From CAVSRC01 sp963830205 (GTDB lineage Bacteria; Pseudomonadota; Alphaproteobacteria; Rhizobiales; Kaistiaceae): a stretch of 64,000 nucleotides of DNA. A model generated the notes under the pieces. It was not told the origin of the DNA and did not search any database. It saw only the letters and a list, made by a program, of their open reading frames with translations. Positions 16,751-28,146 of the stretch are shown here, one piece after another. The stretch spans positions 186,001 through 250,000 of the forward strand of contig CAWHLP010000031.1 in assembly GCA_963830205.1 (NCBI GenBank), written 5' to 3'. Positions within the stretch are counted from its first letter, which is position 1. Each line of letters begins with the position of its first letter. Position numbers and translations under genes: made by a program.

Positions 16751-17014
16751 GGGCTGCTGCTCACGCAAAATGGGGCGAAACGGTCCTTTTGACCCCCAAC
16801 CGTGAGGCGCATTCTGCCAGCCACCAGCTTTCAGCCGGCTGTCAGCCCCGGTTACAATTCCTTCATGGTTCAGGCGAAACGGAGGCGGAGCGCCAGGCGT
16901 CGATGCCGTGCCGGTAGGCGATCGCGCGCCCTGCCGGCGTGGCCGCGGGTGATCATCTCCCGGCGGCGGGATTTCATCCGCCCCGGCGCGCCGGCGCCGC
17001 GTTCCCCGGTTGGC

Positions 17015-18222
17015 TCAGCCGGCCGCCTTCAGCGTGGTGAAGTGCCCGATCGGCCCCGCCTGCACCCACCGCTCGGCGAGGATCTCGATGAACTCGGCCT
17101 CGACCGGTTTGGAGAACAGGTAGCCCTGGCCGAGGTGGCAGCCGCATCTTCTGCACGTGCCTGAGCGTGGCGCCGGTCTCGATGCCCTCGGCGCAGACCT
17201 TGAGGCCGAGCTTGTTGCCGAGCAAAGCGAGGATCTCGACGATGATGTCGGCCTCGGCGTTGAGCGCCGATGTCCATGACGAACGACTTGTCGATCTTGA
17301 GCTCGTTGAAGGGCAGCCGGTAGAGCTGCACCAGCGAGGAGTAGCCGGTGCCGAAATCGTCGATCGAGACGTTGAAGTCCTTGAGCCGGAAGCGCGTCAG
17401 GATGTCCATGGTCGCCTCGGGAGCCGCCATGGCTGCCAACTCGGTGATCTCCAGCGTGACGCGCGCCGCCGGAACGTTGTACTTGTCGGCGAGCTGCGCC
17501 AGATGGTCGGGCAGCAGGCGATCGTTCAGCGTCGTTGTGTCGAGGTTGATGCTGACGGCGAGATCGAGGCCCCGGTTGCGCCAGCGGCTGGCGGCCGCAA
17601 ACGACCTGTCGGCGACCACATCGGTGAGTTCGCGCATCAGCCCCGCTTCGCGCGCCACCGGGATGAACTGGTCCGGGAAGATCCAGCCGCCGTCGGGCGC
17701 CGCCCAGCGCGCCAGCGCCTCGACCCCGGTCATGCGCGTCCCGGCGGTGTCGAGCAGATCGACCTTGGGCTGGAAGTGGACACGCAATTCGTCGTTGGCC
17801 AGCGCCCGGCGCACGTCCTCCGCGCGCACCCGCGTGCCTGCCTTGACGTGCGACTTGAGCGCCGACTCGATGTCGTCGAGCATCAGCGGCTTCGCCAGGG
17901 CGCGTCCCATGTCGAGATTGTGCTGCTTGCCGACGGCATGGGCCGCGGCCAGCGTGCGCGGGTCGAGGCCGCTGGCGATGAAGATGGTGGCGTCACACTG
18001 CTCCTCGCCGAGGAAGCGCAGCAGCTCGATGCCGTCATAGCCCGGCAGCTTCAGATCGAGGAAGATGACTGACGGATTGCTCCGCCGGTAGAGGTCGTGG
18101 AACGCGGAGCCGTCGTGGGCCACCGTCACCGTGAAGCCGAGCGACTCGCCGACCTCGGCGATGAGGTCAGCGACCGCCGTGCTCGTCGTCGACGACCGAG
18201 CAGATTGTGGTTTTTGACTCAC
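17015..18222 (-). CDS. REC-EAL response regulator, c-di-GMP phosphodiesterase (frameshifted)
   Basis: The N-terminal receiver domain (ICSVVDDEH, VIFLDLKLPGYDGIELL with the phospho-Asp) is joined to an EAL domain. All catalytic motifs are visible: EALARW, SINLD, LEITEL, DDFGTGYSSL, KIDKSFV and AEGIET, so active hydrolysis of c-di-GMP is predicted. It is the last gene of the chemosensory operon and its output. Indels at about 17142, 17267, 18183 and 18210 break the frame; corrected, the protein is about 400 residues ending GHFTTLKAAG. The GTG start at 18222 overlaps the TGA of the kinase gene (GTGA), so translation is coupled. Confidence 0.85.
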
Positions 18223-20997
18223 CGTCTCGCCTCCAGCAGAGAACCGACACGGCGAGGAAGCTCAGCCGCGTCATAGGGTTTGGCTATGAATTTCGACTGC
18301 GGGATCAGCGTTTCGCGGTCCTTGAGCGCCTGCTCGGCGTAGCCGGAGGCGAACAGGACCGGAATCTCGGGACGCTGCTTGCGGATCGGCCTCGACCATC
18401 TGCGGTCCGGTCATCCCGCCCGGCATGATGACGTCGGAGAACACCAGATCGATCTCGGGATGCTCGGCGAACGCCGCCACGCCCGGCCGGACCGTTGTGC
18501 GCTTCGATGATGGTGTAGCCGGCCTCGGCGAGGATCGACACCGCGATCTCGCGGACCCCGGCTTCGTCCTCGACCACCAGGATCGTCGCGGCGCCATCGG
18601 CGGCCGCGTGCGTCCGTCGCGACCATCTGCCTCGGCGGCCGCAGCGTCCGTCGACTCGGCCTCGGCGACGTACAGCTTGAAGGTGGCGCCATGACCGACC
18701 TCGCTGTAGACGCTGACGTGCCCGCCCGACTGCTTCATGAAGCCGAAGATCGTGGCCGAGGCCGAGCCCGGTCCCCTCGCCCTTGGGCTTGGTGGTGAAG
18801 AACGGCTCGAAGATCTTGTCCATGATCTCCGGCGCAATGCCGCGTGCCAGTGTCGGAAACGGCGATCTCGATGTAGCGGCCCGGCACCGCACCTCGTTGC
18901 GCGTCGCCGCATAGGCCTCGTCGAAGGTGAGCAGCGCGTCTCGATGGTCAGCCGGCCGCCGCCCTTCATGGCGTCGCGGGCGTTGACGCAGAGGTTGAGC
19001 AGCGCGTGCTCGAGCTGGTTGCGGTCGGTGCGGCCGAGGCTCGGCCTGGCGTTGAGCGCCGTCGCGATGGTGATGGTCTCGCCCATCGTCCGGCGCAGCA
19101 TGTCGCCGAGGTCGGCGACCAGTTCGTTGATGTCGACGGCCGTTGTCTCCAGCACCTGCTGGCGCGAGAAGGTCAGCAGCCGGCGGGTGAGATCGGCGCC
19201 GCTCTTGGCGGCCGCCATGATCTTGTCGATGCGGGTAGCGGCGGCGCTCGTTGTCGCCGAGCGTGCGGCCGAGCAGCTGCAGGTTGCCCATGATGACGGT
19301 GAGCAGGTTGTTGAAGTCGTGGGCGACGCCGCCGGTGAGCCGGCCGATCGCCTCCATCTTCTGGGCCTGGCGCAGGCGCGCCTCGAGATCCTTGCTGTGC
19401 GACATGTCCTGGAAGCTGACCACCGCGCCGACCAGCTCGCCATCCTTGCGCACCGGCCGGCTGGTGAGCTGCACCGGCAGTTCGCTGCCATCGCGCCGGC
19501 AGAAGACGTCTCTCGATGCCGTCCTTGCGACTTCACCTGTCCTCGCCGTCGCTACGCACGACCGCTTCGCGCTCGCCGAGCGACCGTTGCGCGCGACGCT
19601 GTCGAAGCTGAGGCCGATCAGGTCGCCCTCGTCGCGATCGAGCATCTCCATGCGCGGAGCGGTTGACGAATGTGATCCTGCCATCCCTGTCAACGCCGTA
19701 GACACCCTCGCCGACCGAATCGAGCAACAGGTGAATCTGCTCGTCGGCGGCGCGCAGGGCCGCCTCGGCACGATGGCGCTCGGTGACGTCGCGGATGATG
19801 CCGATGTACAGGCGCTCGTCCGCGGTGGCGAACTCGCTCACCGAGAACTCCGCCGGGAAGAGCGAGCCGTCGGCACGCCGAGCAGTGGTCTCGCGCTGAC
19901 CGCGGCCGACGAAGCGCGGATCGCGGAGATCGACGGGATCGCCCGCCGCCGAACCCTGCTCGGGCAGCAGAATGGCGACATCGTGCCCGATCGACCTCCT
20001 CGGCAGAGCGGCCGAAGATGCTCTCGGCGGCCTTGTTGAAGGTGCGGATCAGCTTGTCGTCACCGATGGTGACGATGCCGTTGGCGGCATTATCGACGAT
20101 GGCGCGGACGTGCGCCTCGCCGTGCGCCCGCTCGCGGATGAGCTCCAGTTCCTTGTCGCGGATCTCGTCCTGGATGCGCTGGTGCTCGTCCTGCAGCATC
20201 TTGCGGCGGAGCAGCGCGCGGAGCCGCGCCTTGAGCACGGTCGGATCGTGGGACTTCTCGACATAGTCGTCGGCGCCGACCTCGAGCGATTCCATCATCT
20301 TTTCCTTGGAGCCCTGGGCGGTGACGATGAGCACCGGGAGCGAGCGCCCCGGCTTGCGCATCTTGACCAGTTCGCGGCACAGCGCGATGCCGTCCATGCC
20401 CGGCATGACCAGGTCGATCACGGCGCAATCGATATGGTTCTGCCGGGCGACCTGCACCGCCTCCTCGCCGCTCTTGGCGAGGAACAGGTGATAGCCGTCG
20501 CGGCCGAGTTCATCTTCGAGGAAGGCGAGATAGGTCGGGCTGTCGTCAACCAAGAGCACGTGCTGGGCGCGTGTAGAACGACATCTCGTCGATCTCCGAG
20601 GAGCGCTTCTGCACGCGGCGCAGGAGCAGGTCGATGCGCGCCAGCAGGATGTCGGAATCGCGCGACTTGGCGACGTAGTCGTCGGCGCCGCAGTCGAGCA
20701 CGTATTTCTCGGCATCCGACTGGGTATCGTCGGTGAGGATGAGCAGCGGGATGGTTTCGGTCGCGCGGTTGTCGCGGATGGCGCGGCAGAACTCGTTGCC
20801 CTGCATTCCCGGCAGGTGGTAGTCGACCACGGCCAGGACGGCCGGTTGGACTGGAGATATTCGAGCCCCGCCTCGGCGGTGGGCACGCGGTGCACCGACA
20901 TGCCGGCGTCGGCGAGCATCGCCTCGACCAGCAAGGCCTGGGTGTCGGAATCCTCGATCAGCAGGACCGAGCGATCGGAGCGGACGATTTCGTTCAT
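18219..20997 (-). CDS. Multi-receiver hybrid histidine kinase (REC-REC-PAS-PAS-HisKA-HATPase-REC, frameshifted)
   Basis: Pieces in three frames join into one protein of about 920 residues. In order: receiver 1 (SVLLIEDSDTQALLVEAMLA, VVDYHLPGMQGNEF), receiver 2 (HVLLVDDSPTYLAFLEDEL, CAVIDLVMPGMDGIAL), a linker helix, PAS domains (VRAIVDNAANGIVTIGDDK; IHLLLDSVGEGVYGVDRDG; and a third PAS-like DVFCRRDGSELPVQL), the phospho-acceptor GGVAHDFNNLLTVIMGNLQ, an ATPase domain (NLCVNARDAM, GTGLGL) and a final receiver (TILVVEDEAGVREIAV). Many single-base insertions, for example near 18390, 18495, 19657, 20570 and 20850, split it. It starts 13 bp after cheB and probably connects CheA phosphoryl flow to the EAL protein. 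Confidence 0.8.
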
Positions 20998-21010
20998 GGC
21001 GCTGCCGTCC

Positions 21011-22103
21011 TCACTCTGCCGAGAGCGGGCGCCGCCGGCTTGGCGCGCCCTCGACCAGGCGCCTGATCCGGGGCGCGATCGTGCCCAGCGGCAGTTCCTC
21101 GTCCACCGCGCCCATCGCCATCGCCGCCGCCGGCATGCCGTAGACGGCGGAGGTGGCGCGGTCCTGGCCGATGGTGCGCGCGCCGGCCTGGCGCATGGCG
21201 AGCAGCCCGGCGGCCCCGTCCTGACCCATGCCGGTGAGCAGCACGCCGAGCCCGCGCGGGCCGACGCTCGCGGCCAGCGAGTTGAACAGCTCGTCGCCGG
21301 ACGGCACGTGGCCGCGCTCGCGTCCAGTCGGCGACCAGGTGCAGGCGACCTGGCCGCGATAGGTCAGATGATAACGGCCGGGGCCGACATAGACGCGCCC
21401 CGGCAGCGGCTCGTCGCCGTCCTTGGCGAGCACCACGTCGACGTCGCAGACCGAGTTGAGCCAGCTGGCATAGCCTTCGAGGAAGCCGGCGCCCATGTGC
21501 TGCACCACCAGGATCGGAGCCGGGAAATCCGCTCCCAGCCCTTGCAGCACGTTGGCCACGGCCGGCGGTCCGCCGGTCGACGCGACGATGCCGACGACGT
21601 CGATGCCGCCGGTCGGTACGGCATCGGCGGGCGCGGCAGCGGCACCATCGGCTCCGCGCTGGCCGCCGCTGCGCGCTGTTGAAGCGCTGGCGCACGACCT
21701 TGACCGCGCTCAGATTGACGAACTGATTGCACAGCTGGCGCGCCATGGCGGCATAGGCCTCGGCGCTGTCGATGGTCGGCTTCTCGACGACCGGCAGCGC
21801 GCCGGCGCGCATCGCCTCCATCGAGTTGTTGACGGTCTCCTGGCTGAGGTCGGCGGCGACGACGACGATCGGCGTCGGGGCTCCTCCATGATCCGCCGCG
21901 TCGCCTCGATGCCGTTCATGCCGGGCAGGCGGACGTCCATCGAGATGACGTCGGGCTTGATGCGCGGCACCAGGCGCAGCGCCTTCTCGCCGCTGTCGAC
22001 GGCGCAGACCACGCTGAGGCGCGGATCCGAGTTGAGCGTGTCGACGATCAGTTCGCGCGCGACCGGCGAATCTTCGACCACCATGACCGTATATGTTCTT
22101 CAT
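21011..22103 (-). CDS. cheB: CheB-type protein-glutamate methylesterase (frameshifted)
   Basis: A receiver domain (MVVEDSPVARELIVDTL, KPDVISMDVRLPGMNGIEATRRI) is followed by a methylesterase domain with the catalytic Ser in GIVASTGGPPAV, His in VVQHMGAGFL and Asp in LLTGMGQDGAAG. It removes methyl groups from the receptor to reset signalling, as WspF does in Wsp systems. The ATG at 22103 (MKNI) is three bases after the CheA stop. Extra bases, for example near 22095, 21880 and 21610, break the frame; the corrected length is about 360 residues, normal for CheB. Confidence 0.88.
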
Positions 22104-22106
22104 CGC

Positions 22107-24364
22107 TCAGATGATCTGCCGGATGGTCCGCAACAACTCGTTCTGGTCGAACTTCTGCTTGACGACATAGGCGTCGGCGCCGAGCCTGCAGGCCCTTCTC
22201 GCGGTCCTCGTCGTCGGAGCGCGAGGTGACCAGGATGACCGGGATCTCGGAGAGCGCCTTGTCGTTCTTCATCGCGCGCACCAGCTCGAAGCCGTCGACA
22301 TGCGGCATCTCGATATCGGAGACGACGATATCGGGCGGATCGCTGCGCAGCACGGCGAGCGCGTTGCGCCCGTCGACGCTGAGGCGCACCTCGTAGCCGT
22401 GCGCCTCGAGAATGCTCTTCTCCAGCGTTCGCGTGGTGATCGAATCGTCGACCACCAGCACGACCTTGGCGCGGTCGGCCTCGCGCTTCTCGCTGCGGAA
22501 GACGATGTCGGCGCTGTCGAATTCCTGCGCGCATGAAGGCGGCCGGATTGAGCACCAGGCAGGGCGAGCCGTCCTCGGTGCCGATGATCCCCGACCACAG
22601 GCGGCCGTCGCTCTCGGCCGGCATCGACGTTCCTGACGACGAAATCGTTGACGCCGATGAAGCCTTCGACGGCGATGCCGAGATGGGTGGCGAAGCCGGC
22701 GCTGCCCGCGGCCCCGGCGCGCACCACGACGACGTAGATGCCCGAGGCGTCGCTGGTGACGACCGGATCGCCGAGGCCGAGGATCTCGCCGATCGACACC
22801 AGCGGCAGCGTCGATTCGGCGCGGCGCACCGCCGGCCGGCCCTCGATGGTGACCAGATCGTCGGGGCCGACGCGCAGCACGCGCGCGACCGACTCGGTCG
22901 GCAGCGCGTAGATCTGGTCCTTGAACGAGACCAGCAGCAGGCGCCGCGACAGGACGCTGACCGGCAGCGACAGCTCGATGCGCGTGCCCTCGCCGGGCTT
23001 GCTGCGCGACGTCGAAGCTGCCCTGCAGCGCGATCACCGTCTCGCGCGCCACCGACAGGCCGACGCCGCGCCCGGATATCGTGGTGACGCTGGCGGCGGT
23101 CGAGAAGCCCGGCTCGAAGACGAGGCGGACCAGCGCCTCATGGCTGGCCACCGCCGCCTCCTCGCGCGTCAGCCGGCTGCAGCTCGACGGCCTGCTCGGC
23201 GACGCGGCGGAAATCGATGCCGCGGCCGTCGTCCTCGATCACGATCTTCAGGCGATCGTGATCGTTGGAGACGCTGAGCGCGACGCGGCCCTTGGCCGGC
23301 TTGCCGGCGCTCGACGCGCTCTTCCGGCGATTCGATGCCGTGGCTGACGGCATTGCGCAGGATGTGCATGACCGGGTCCTTGACCCGCTGCAGGACGAGC
23401 CGGTCGGCCTCGCAATCGAGCCCCTCGACGACCACCTCGACCTGCTTGCCTTCGCTGCCGGCGAGATCGCGGATCATCTTGCGGAACGCGCCGAAGACGC
23501 TTTCGGCCGGCATGGTGCGCGCCGAGCGCACGCGGCGCTCGAGATCGTCGAGGTGATGGTGCAGCGAGCGCGCGCCCTTGACCTGGCGCTGGGCGGCGGC
23601 GCGCAGGCGCTTGCGACACGCGCTTTGATCTCGGAGCCGAGATGCTCGCCGCTGGCCAGGACATCGGCGAGGTTGGCGCGCTCGCCGCGGCGCAGCATCG
23701 TCTCGATCTGCTTCCACGTGCGGTTCCACTGGCCTTCCAGCGCCGCGACCTCCTCGCCGAGGCGGTTGACCTCCTGCGAACTCAGGTTCTGCAGGAGCAT
23801 GTCGGCGTGCAGCTCGCTCGCCGACTTGAGCAGCTTGTCGAGGCTCTCGGCATTGACGCGCACATAGGAATCCTGTGCGCCGCCTGCACCGGCCCGCGCG
23901 CCGGCTCAGCCAGCGGTCGCGGCGGGCGGCCCGGCGCCGGCGGCGACCGTCGGCGCCGTCGACGGCATCGGCCGCCGCTGTCGGGTCGGCGGCGCTTCGC
24001 CGTTGCCTGAGGGCGCCGGAGCGCCGGCTTCGGCGGCCTGCCCGGCCACCACGCTGTCCTCGATGTCGTCGAGCGAATCGGCGATGAACTGGTGCAGATC
24101 GCGGTCGAACGCGGCTTTCGCCCTTCTCGACCTGGATGAACACCGATTCCAGGCGGTGCGCCGCCGTCTCGACCTCGCCGAGGCCGACCGCCCGCGCCGC
24201 GCCCTTGAGGCTGTGGGCACGCCGCGTCGCTTCGCGGACATCGAAATCCGGGCCCCTCGCCGGCCGCTGCGGCGGCGCGCGCCAGCATCTGGCGGATGGC
24301 TTCGAGATGATCGCGATACTCGATCTCGAAGACGTCGAGGAGCTTTTTCCTGCAGTGCGGTCAC
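22107..24364 (-). CDS. cheA: CheA-type histidine kinase with C-terminal receiver, WspE-like (frameshifted)
   Basis: Reconstructed across frames, the protein of about 750 residues has an Hpt domain (REATRRAHSLKGAARAVGL with the phospho-His), a dimerisation helix pair (ESLDKLLKSASELHADMLLQ), a kinase ATPase domain (VKDPVMHILRNAVSHGIE), a CheW-like domain (YALPTESVARVLRV...RAESTLPLVSIGEILGL) and a receiver (KVVLVVDDSITTRTLEKSILEAHGYEV, IVVSDIEMPHVDGFELV). A CheA with a receiver at its C-terminus is typical of Wsp-like and other non-flagellar systems. The GTG start at 24364 overlaps the receptor stop (GTGA). Numerous single-base insertions interrupt it. Confidence 0.88.
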
Positions 24365-26005
24365 ACGGCGTACCTTTCCATCGTGTGGCCGAGCTGGCTG
24401 CCGAGCGCATTGATGTTGGCGACCGCCTGCTCGATCTGCCGCGTGCCGGCCGCGGTCTGCTCGCTGCCGCCGCGGATCTGCTGCAACGCCTCCGACACCT
24501 GTTCGAGGCCGACGCGCTGCTGGTTGGTCGAGGCGACGATCTGCTCGAAGGCGCGCACGCTGGCCTCGATCGTGTCGGCAAGCTCGGTGATCGACTTCAG
24601 CGTCGCTCTCGGTCTGCTCGCGGCCGTTGGCGACGCGCTTGACCGATTCCTCCGTCGACATGACCGAGGAATTGATGCCCTTCTGGATCTCGCCGAGGAT
24701 CGACGACACCTGGGTGGTCGCCTGCTTGGCCTGGTCGGCGAGCGTCTTCATCTCCTCGGCCACGACCGCGAAGCTGCGGCCTTCCTCGCCGGCGGTCGCC
24801 GCCTCGATGGCCGCGTTGAGCGCCAGGAGCTGCGAGCGTTCGGCAATGTCGTTGACCGAGGCGATGATGTCGCCGATGGCCTGGGTCTTCTCGCTGAGCG
24901 CGACGATGTGCTCGGCCACCGACTCGGTCTGCTCCTCGATGGCGTCCATGACCTGGGCCATGTCGTCCATCGCCTTGAGGCCGTCCTTGCTGCGGTCGGC
25001 CGCCTTGGTCGGCCTGGCCGGCGATCTCGCGCGCCCGCGTCGTCATCTGCTGGCCGGACTGGTTGATCTCGTCGAGGGTGGCGGTGGTCTCCTGGATGGC
25101 GGCGAACTGCTGCTCGACGCTGGCCGCCTGCTGCTTGGTCGAGGCCAGCGTCTCGGTCGCGGCCGAATTGAGGTTGGCGACCGCCTCGCGCGTCTGGACG
25201 GTGATCTCCTTGAGGTTGGCGACCATCTGGTTGAGCTGCACGCCGAGCCCGCCGACCTCGTCGCGGCCGAGACCGCTGATCTGCTGGGTGAGGTCGCCGC
25301 GGCCGATGCGCCCGACGAACTCGACCAGCTTGTAGAGCGGGCCGATCAGGCGGCTGCGCGCGAACCACAGGAAGACCAGGATCAGCGACAGAACCATGGC
25401 GGCGACCATGACCAGCGTGACGTAGGTGAAGGTCTCCGACTTGGCGACCGACTGGTCGACCGCGTCGCCGGCGTCGGTGCGGTCCTGGCGCAACGAGCGC
25501 GTCGATCGCGTCGAAGGCGGCGAGCGCCGAATTGTCGTTGACGGCGACGGCGTGATCGATCTCCTCGACCGTGGCGCCGCTCGCGATCAGACTTCTGCAG
25601 CTCGGGGATCTGGCGAGGCGTAGGCCTCCACCGACTGCTGGATGGTATTGATCGCGGCGGTCTCTTCCGGCGTCAGGTCCTGCTTGCGGTACTCGGCGAC
25701 GGCCGGCCAGCGCCTCCTGCGCCTTCTGCCTTGGCCTTGGCGAGGTCGGCGGCATCGCGGCGGATGACCGTGTTCTTGAAGTTGTGGATGAGGCCGCCGA
25801 AGCCGAAGGAATCGCGGATGTCGCTCATGATGCGGCTCTTGTGGGCCGCGCCGGTGTCGTAATCGATCCAGGCGGTCTTGGCGTCACCGACCTCGCGCAG
25901 CGTCGAGAACGACGCGTAGGCGACGATGCCGCCGGCGACCACCATGAAGACGATCAGCCCGTAGCTGATGGTCTTGATCCTAACGTTCCTGAGGTACTCG
26001 AACAT
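24361..26005 (-). CDS. Methyl-accepting chemotaxis protein (frameshifted)
   Basis: The receptor of about 548 residues has TM1 (TISYGLIVFMVVAGGIVAYA), a periplasmic helical sensor of about 170 residues, TM2 (LVMVAAMVLSLILVFLWFA), a HAMP domain (RLIGPLYKLVEFVGRIGRGDL) and a cytoplasmic coiled-coil signalling domain whose tip reads ERSQLLALNAAIEAATAGEE followed by GRSFAVVAEEMKTLADQAK. It is the only receptor in the operon, the position of WspA in Wsp systems. Frame breaks occur near 25700, 25615, 25585, 25500, 25015 and 24605, nearly all one extra base. No ligand can be inferred from the sensor domain. Confidence 0.87.
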
Positions 26006-26110
26006 TACTCATCCTCCGATCGCCGGGAGTCTGCCTGACGAAGGCCGCTTAAGCCTTGGCCGACTCCGCCAGGTTCGATCCGCCCACGGTCCAAGCTCCG
26101 TCGGGTTCGC

Positions 26111-26707
26111 TCACGCTGCCTGCAATTCCTCCGTCAGCCGCGCCTTGAGCGCGTCCTCTGCCAGAACCATCACGCCGTCCGCCGTCGTGGCGCCGCGGAA
26201 CAGCGCCACCTGCTTCGGCCTCAACTGTTCGGGCGGCTGCAGCGCCTTGAGGTCGACGCGCACGACCTCCTCCACCGCATCGACCGCCAGAGCGAAGATC
26301 TGCTCGCCGCCGCGCAGCACGATCACCTGGCGGCCGCGCTGCTCGTCGCCCGCCGGCCGGCCGAGAATCGGCGCCAGATCGAAGACGACGGCGAACTCGC
26401 CGCGCCAGTTGACGATGCCGACGACGGCCGGCGCCGGGGATCGTCGCCGCGCGCGACAGGCTGACCACCTCGCGCGCGTGATCGAGCACCAGGCCGTAGC
26501 GCTCGTTGCCGAGGCGGAAGACCAGAAGCCGGGTGAGGTCGGCCTCGCTGTCGCGATTGCGCGCCGTGGCGGCGAGCGCCCGGGTGCGCGCCAGGAGCAG
26601 CTGGCGGACGCGCTCGTCGTCGTCCTCGACCGTCTGTCCGACATGCGCCAGGCGCCGGTTAAGCTCGGCGTGGATGGCGTCCCAGTCGAAGCGCTTGCGT
26701 GTTTCAT
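26111..26707 (-). CDS. cheW: CheW-like coupling protein with N-terminal extension (frameshifted)
   Basis: After a helical N-terminal extension (RFDWDAIHAELNRRLAHVGQ), the CheW domain reads LVFRLGNERYGLVLDHAREVVSL, VVGIVNWRGEFAVVFDLAPIL, and QIFALAVDAVEEVVRVDL. It couples receptor and CheA. An indel near 26440 (between SLSRAATIPGAG and VVGIVNWRG) and one near the start split the frame; they compensate, leaving a 198-residue protein. Its ATG overlaps the TGA of cheR by four bases. The N-terminal extension resembles the WspD-type CheW. Confidence 0.82.
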   Translation of the reverse strand: MKHASASTGTPSTPSLTGAWRMSDRRSRTTTSASASCSWRAPGRSPPRRAIATARPTSPGFWSSASATSATAWCSITRARWSACRARRRSPAPAVVGIVNWRGEFAVVFDLAPILGRPAGDEQRGRQVIVLRGGEQIFALAVDAVEEVVRVDLKALQPPEQLRPKQVALFRGATTADGVMVLAEDALKARLTEELQAA

Positions 26708-28146
26708 GGCTGCACGTCCAGGATTTCGAGTTGCTGCAACGCCAGCTCGCGCAGATCGAGCGCCGTGATCAGCCCGCACGGGCTGATCGACGTCTCATCG
26801 GGGACCTGGTCGAGGGCATCGAGCGTGTTGCGCAGCGCCCGCACGCAGCCGGCGACATCGCGGGCTTCCTTGCGCGCCAGCCCGAGCTGGTAGTGGGCAA
26901 GCGCGAAGCCGCGGTCGAGGTAGATGGCGCGCCTCAGCGCCTTTTCCGCCTCGGCGTGGGCGCCGGTCGATTGCAGCACCAGCGCATAATAGTAGTGGGC
27001 CGGTGCGTTGACCGGGTCTGCGGCGAGCAGCGCCGTGCAGCGCTCGGCGGCCCTCTTCCAGTCGCCGGCATTGGCGAGGTCGACGATGGCCTGGATGTCG
27101 GCACTGGCCGGCGCCGGTGCCGGCCTCGGCGGGCGCATCGGCACGGCGGCGGCGGCGCGGCGCTGGAGCGCGCTCGGCTGACGCGCCGAACGCTGCCGGC
27201 GCTCTGGCAGCGCCCGCACGGTGGCCGGCGCCGGCAGCGACGCCACGTCGCTTTCCGGTTCGTTGCGCGTGGCGGCCCGCTGCACCGGCGGCTGCTTGCG
27301 GTAGAGGATGGCGTCGGCGTGCTTGGCGACGACGAAATTGGCGTCGAGGTGCGGATTGAAGTCGGTGGAGCCGACGAACAGCCAACCGTCATCGACCATC
27401 ACCTGGCGGATGCGCTCGGCCAGCCGGCGGTTCACGTCGCTGTCGAAGTAGATCATCACGTTGCGGCAGAAGACGATGTCGAACGCGAAGATGTTCTTGT
27501 GCAGCGACGGCATCTCCTCGTTGATGATGTTGTGATAGACGAAGCGGACGTGCTCCTTGTAGCGCTGGCGCAGCGTCCACTGCTGGCCGGACTTCTCGAA
27601 GAACGCCGAGGCCTGCTCGTGCGGCATGCCGCGTAGCGTCCAGGCCGAATAGGTCGCTGCCTCGGCTTCGGCCAGGAAGGCGCGGTTGATGTCCGAGCCG
27701 ATGATGCTGACGTTCCAGTCCTTGATGCGCTCGCCGAGGACAGAATGCACCAGGATCGCGATCGAATAGGCCTCGGCGCCGTTGGAACAGCCGGCGCTCC
27801 AGATGCGCAGTTGGCGCGAGGCCTGGTTGCGCTTGAGCACCTCCGGCAGCACGTGATCGCGCAGCGCATCGAAGTGGTCGGGATGGCGGAAGAAGAAGGT
27901 CTCGCCGACCGTCAGCTCGGCGATCAGGTCGTCGAGCTCGCGCTTGCCGACCTCGCCGCGCCTCAACAGGTCGAGATACTGGCTGAGCGACGACAGGCCG
28001 TTGCGCGCCAGGCGATGGCGCACCTTGTCGAGGACCGGCGAATTCTTGCCCGACAGGCGGAAATTGCCGGTCGCGGCGGCGACCAGCGCCTTCAGTTCCT
28101 CCGAAGCGGGATCGATGCGTTCGACCACGGCGGTGTCACGATGCAT
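26704..28146 (-). CDS. cheR: CheR methyltransferase with C-terminal TPR repeats, WspC-like
   Basis: The 480-residue protein has the CheR N-domain (about 30-90, including LIAELTVGETFFFRHPDHF), the SAM-binding methyltransferase domain (RIWSAGCSNGAEAYSIAI, IIGSDINRAFLAEAE, DIVFCRNVMIYFD) and, after a Pro/Ala linker, tetratricopeptide repeats (about 370-460: NAPAHYYYALVLQSTGAHAEAEKALRRAI and the following helix pairs). It methylates receptor glutamates. TPR-carrying CheR proteins are typical of Wsp-type clusters. This is the one long che gene without a frameshift. The ATG at 28146 overlaps the upstream cheW by 11 bases. Confidence 0.92.
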   Translation of the reverse strand: MHRDTAVVERIDPASEELKALVAAATGNFRLSGKNSPVLDKVRHRLARNGLSSLSQYLDLLRRGEVGKRELDDLIAELTVGETFFFRHPDHFDALRDHVLPEVLKRNQASRQLRIWSAGCSNGAEAYSIAILVHSVLGERIKDWNVSIIGSDINRAFLAEAEAATYSAWTLRGMPHEQASAFFEKSGQQWTLRQRYKEHVRFVYHNIINEEMPSLHKNIFAFDIVFCRNVMIYFDSDVNRRLAERIRQVMVDDGWLFVGSTDFNPHLDANFVVAKHADAILYRKQPPVQRAATRNEPESDVASLPAPATVRALPERRQRSARQPSALQRRAAAAVPMRPPRPAPAPASADIQAIVDLANAGDWKRAAERCTALLAADPVNAPAHYYYALVLQSTGAHAEAEKALRRAIYLDRGFALAHYQLGLARKEARDVAGCVRALRNTLDALDQVPDETSISPCGLITALDLRELALQQLEILDVQP

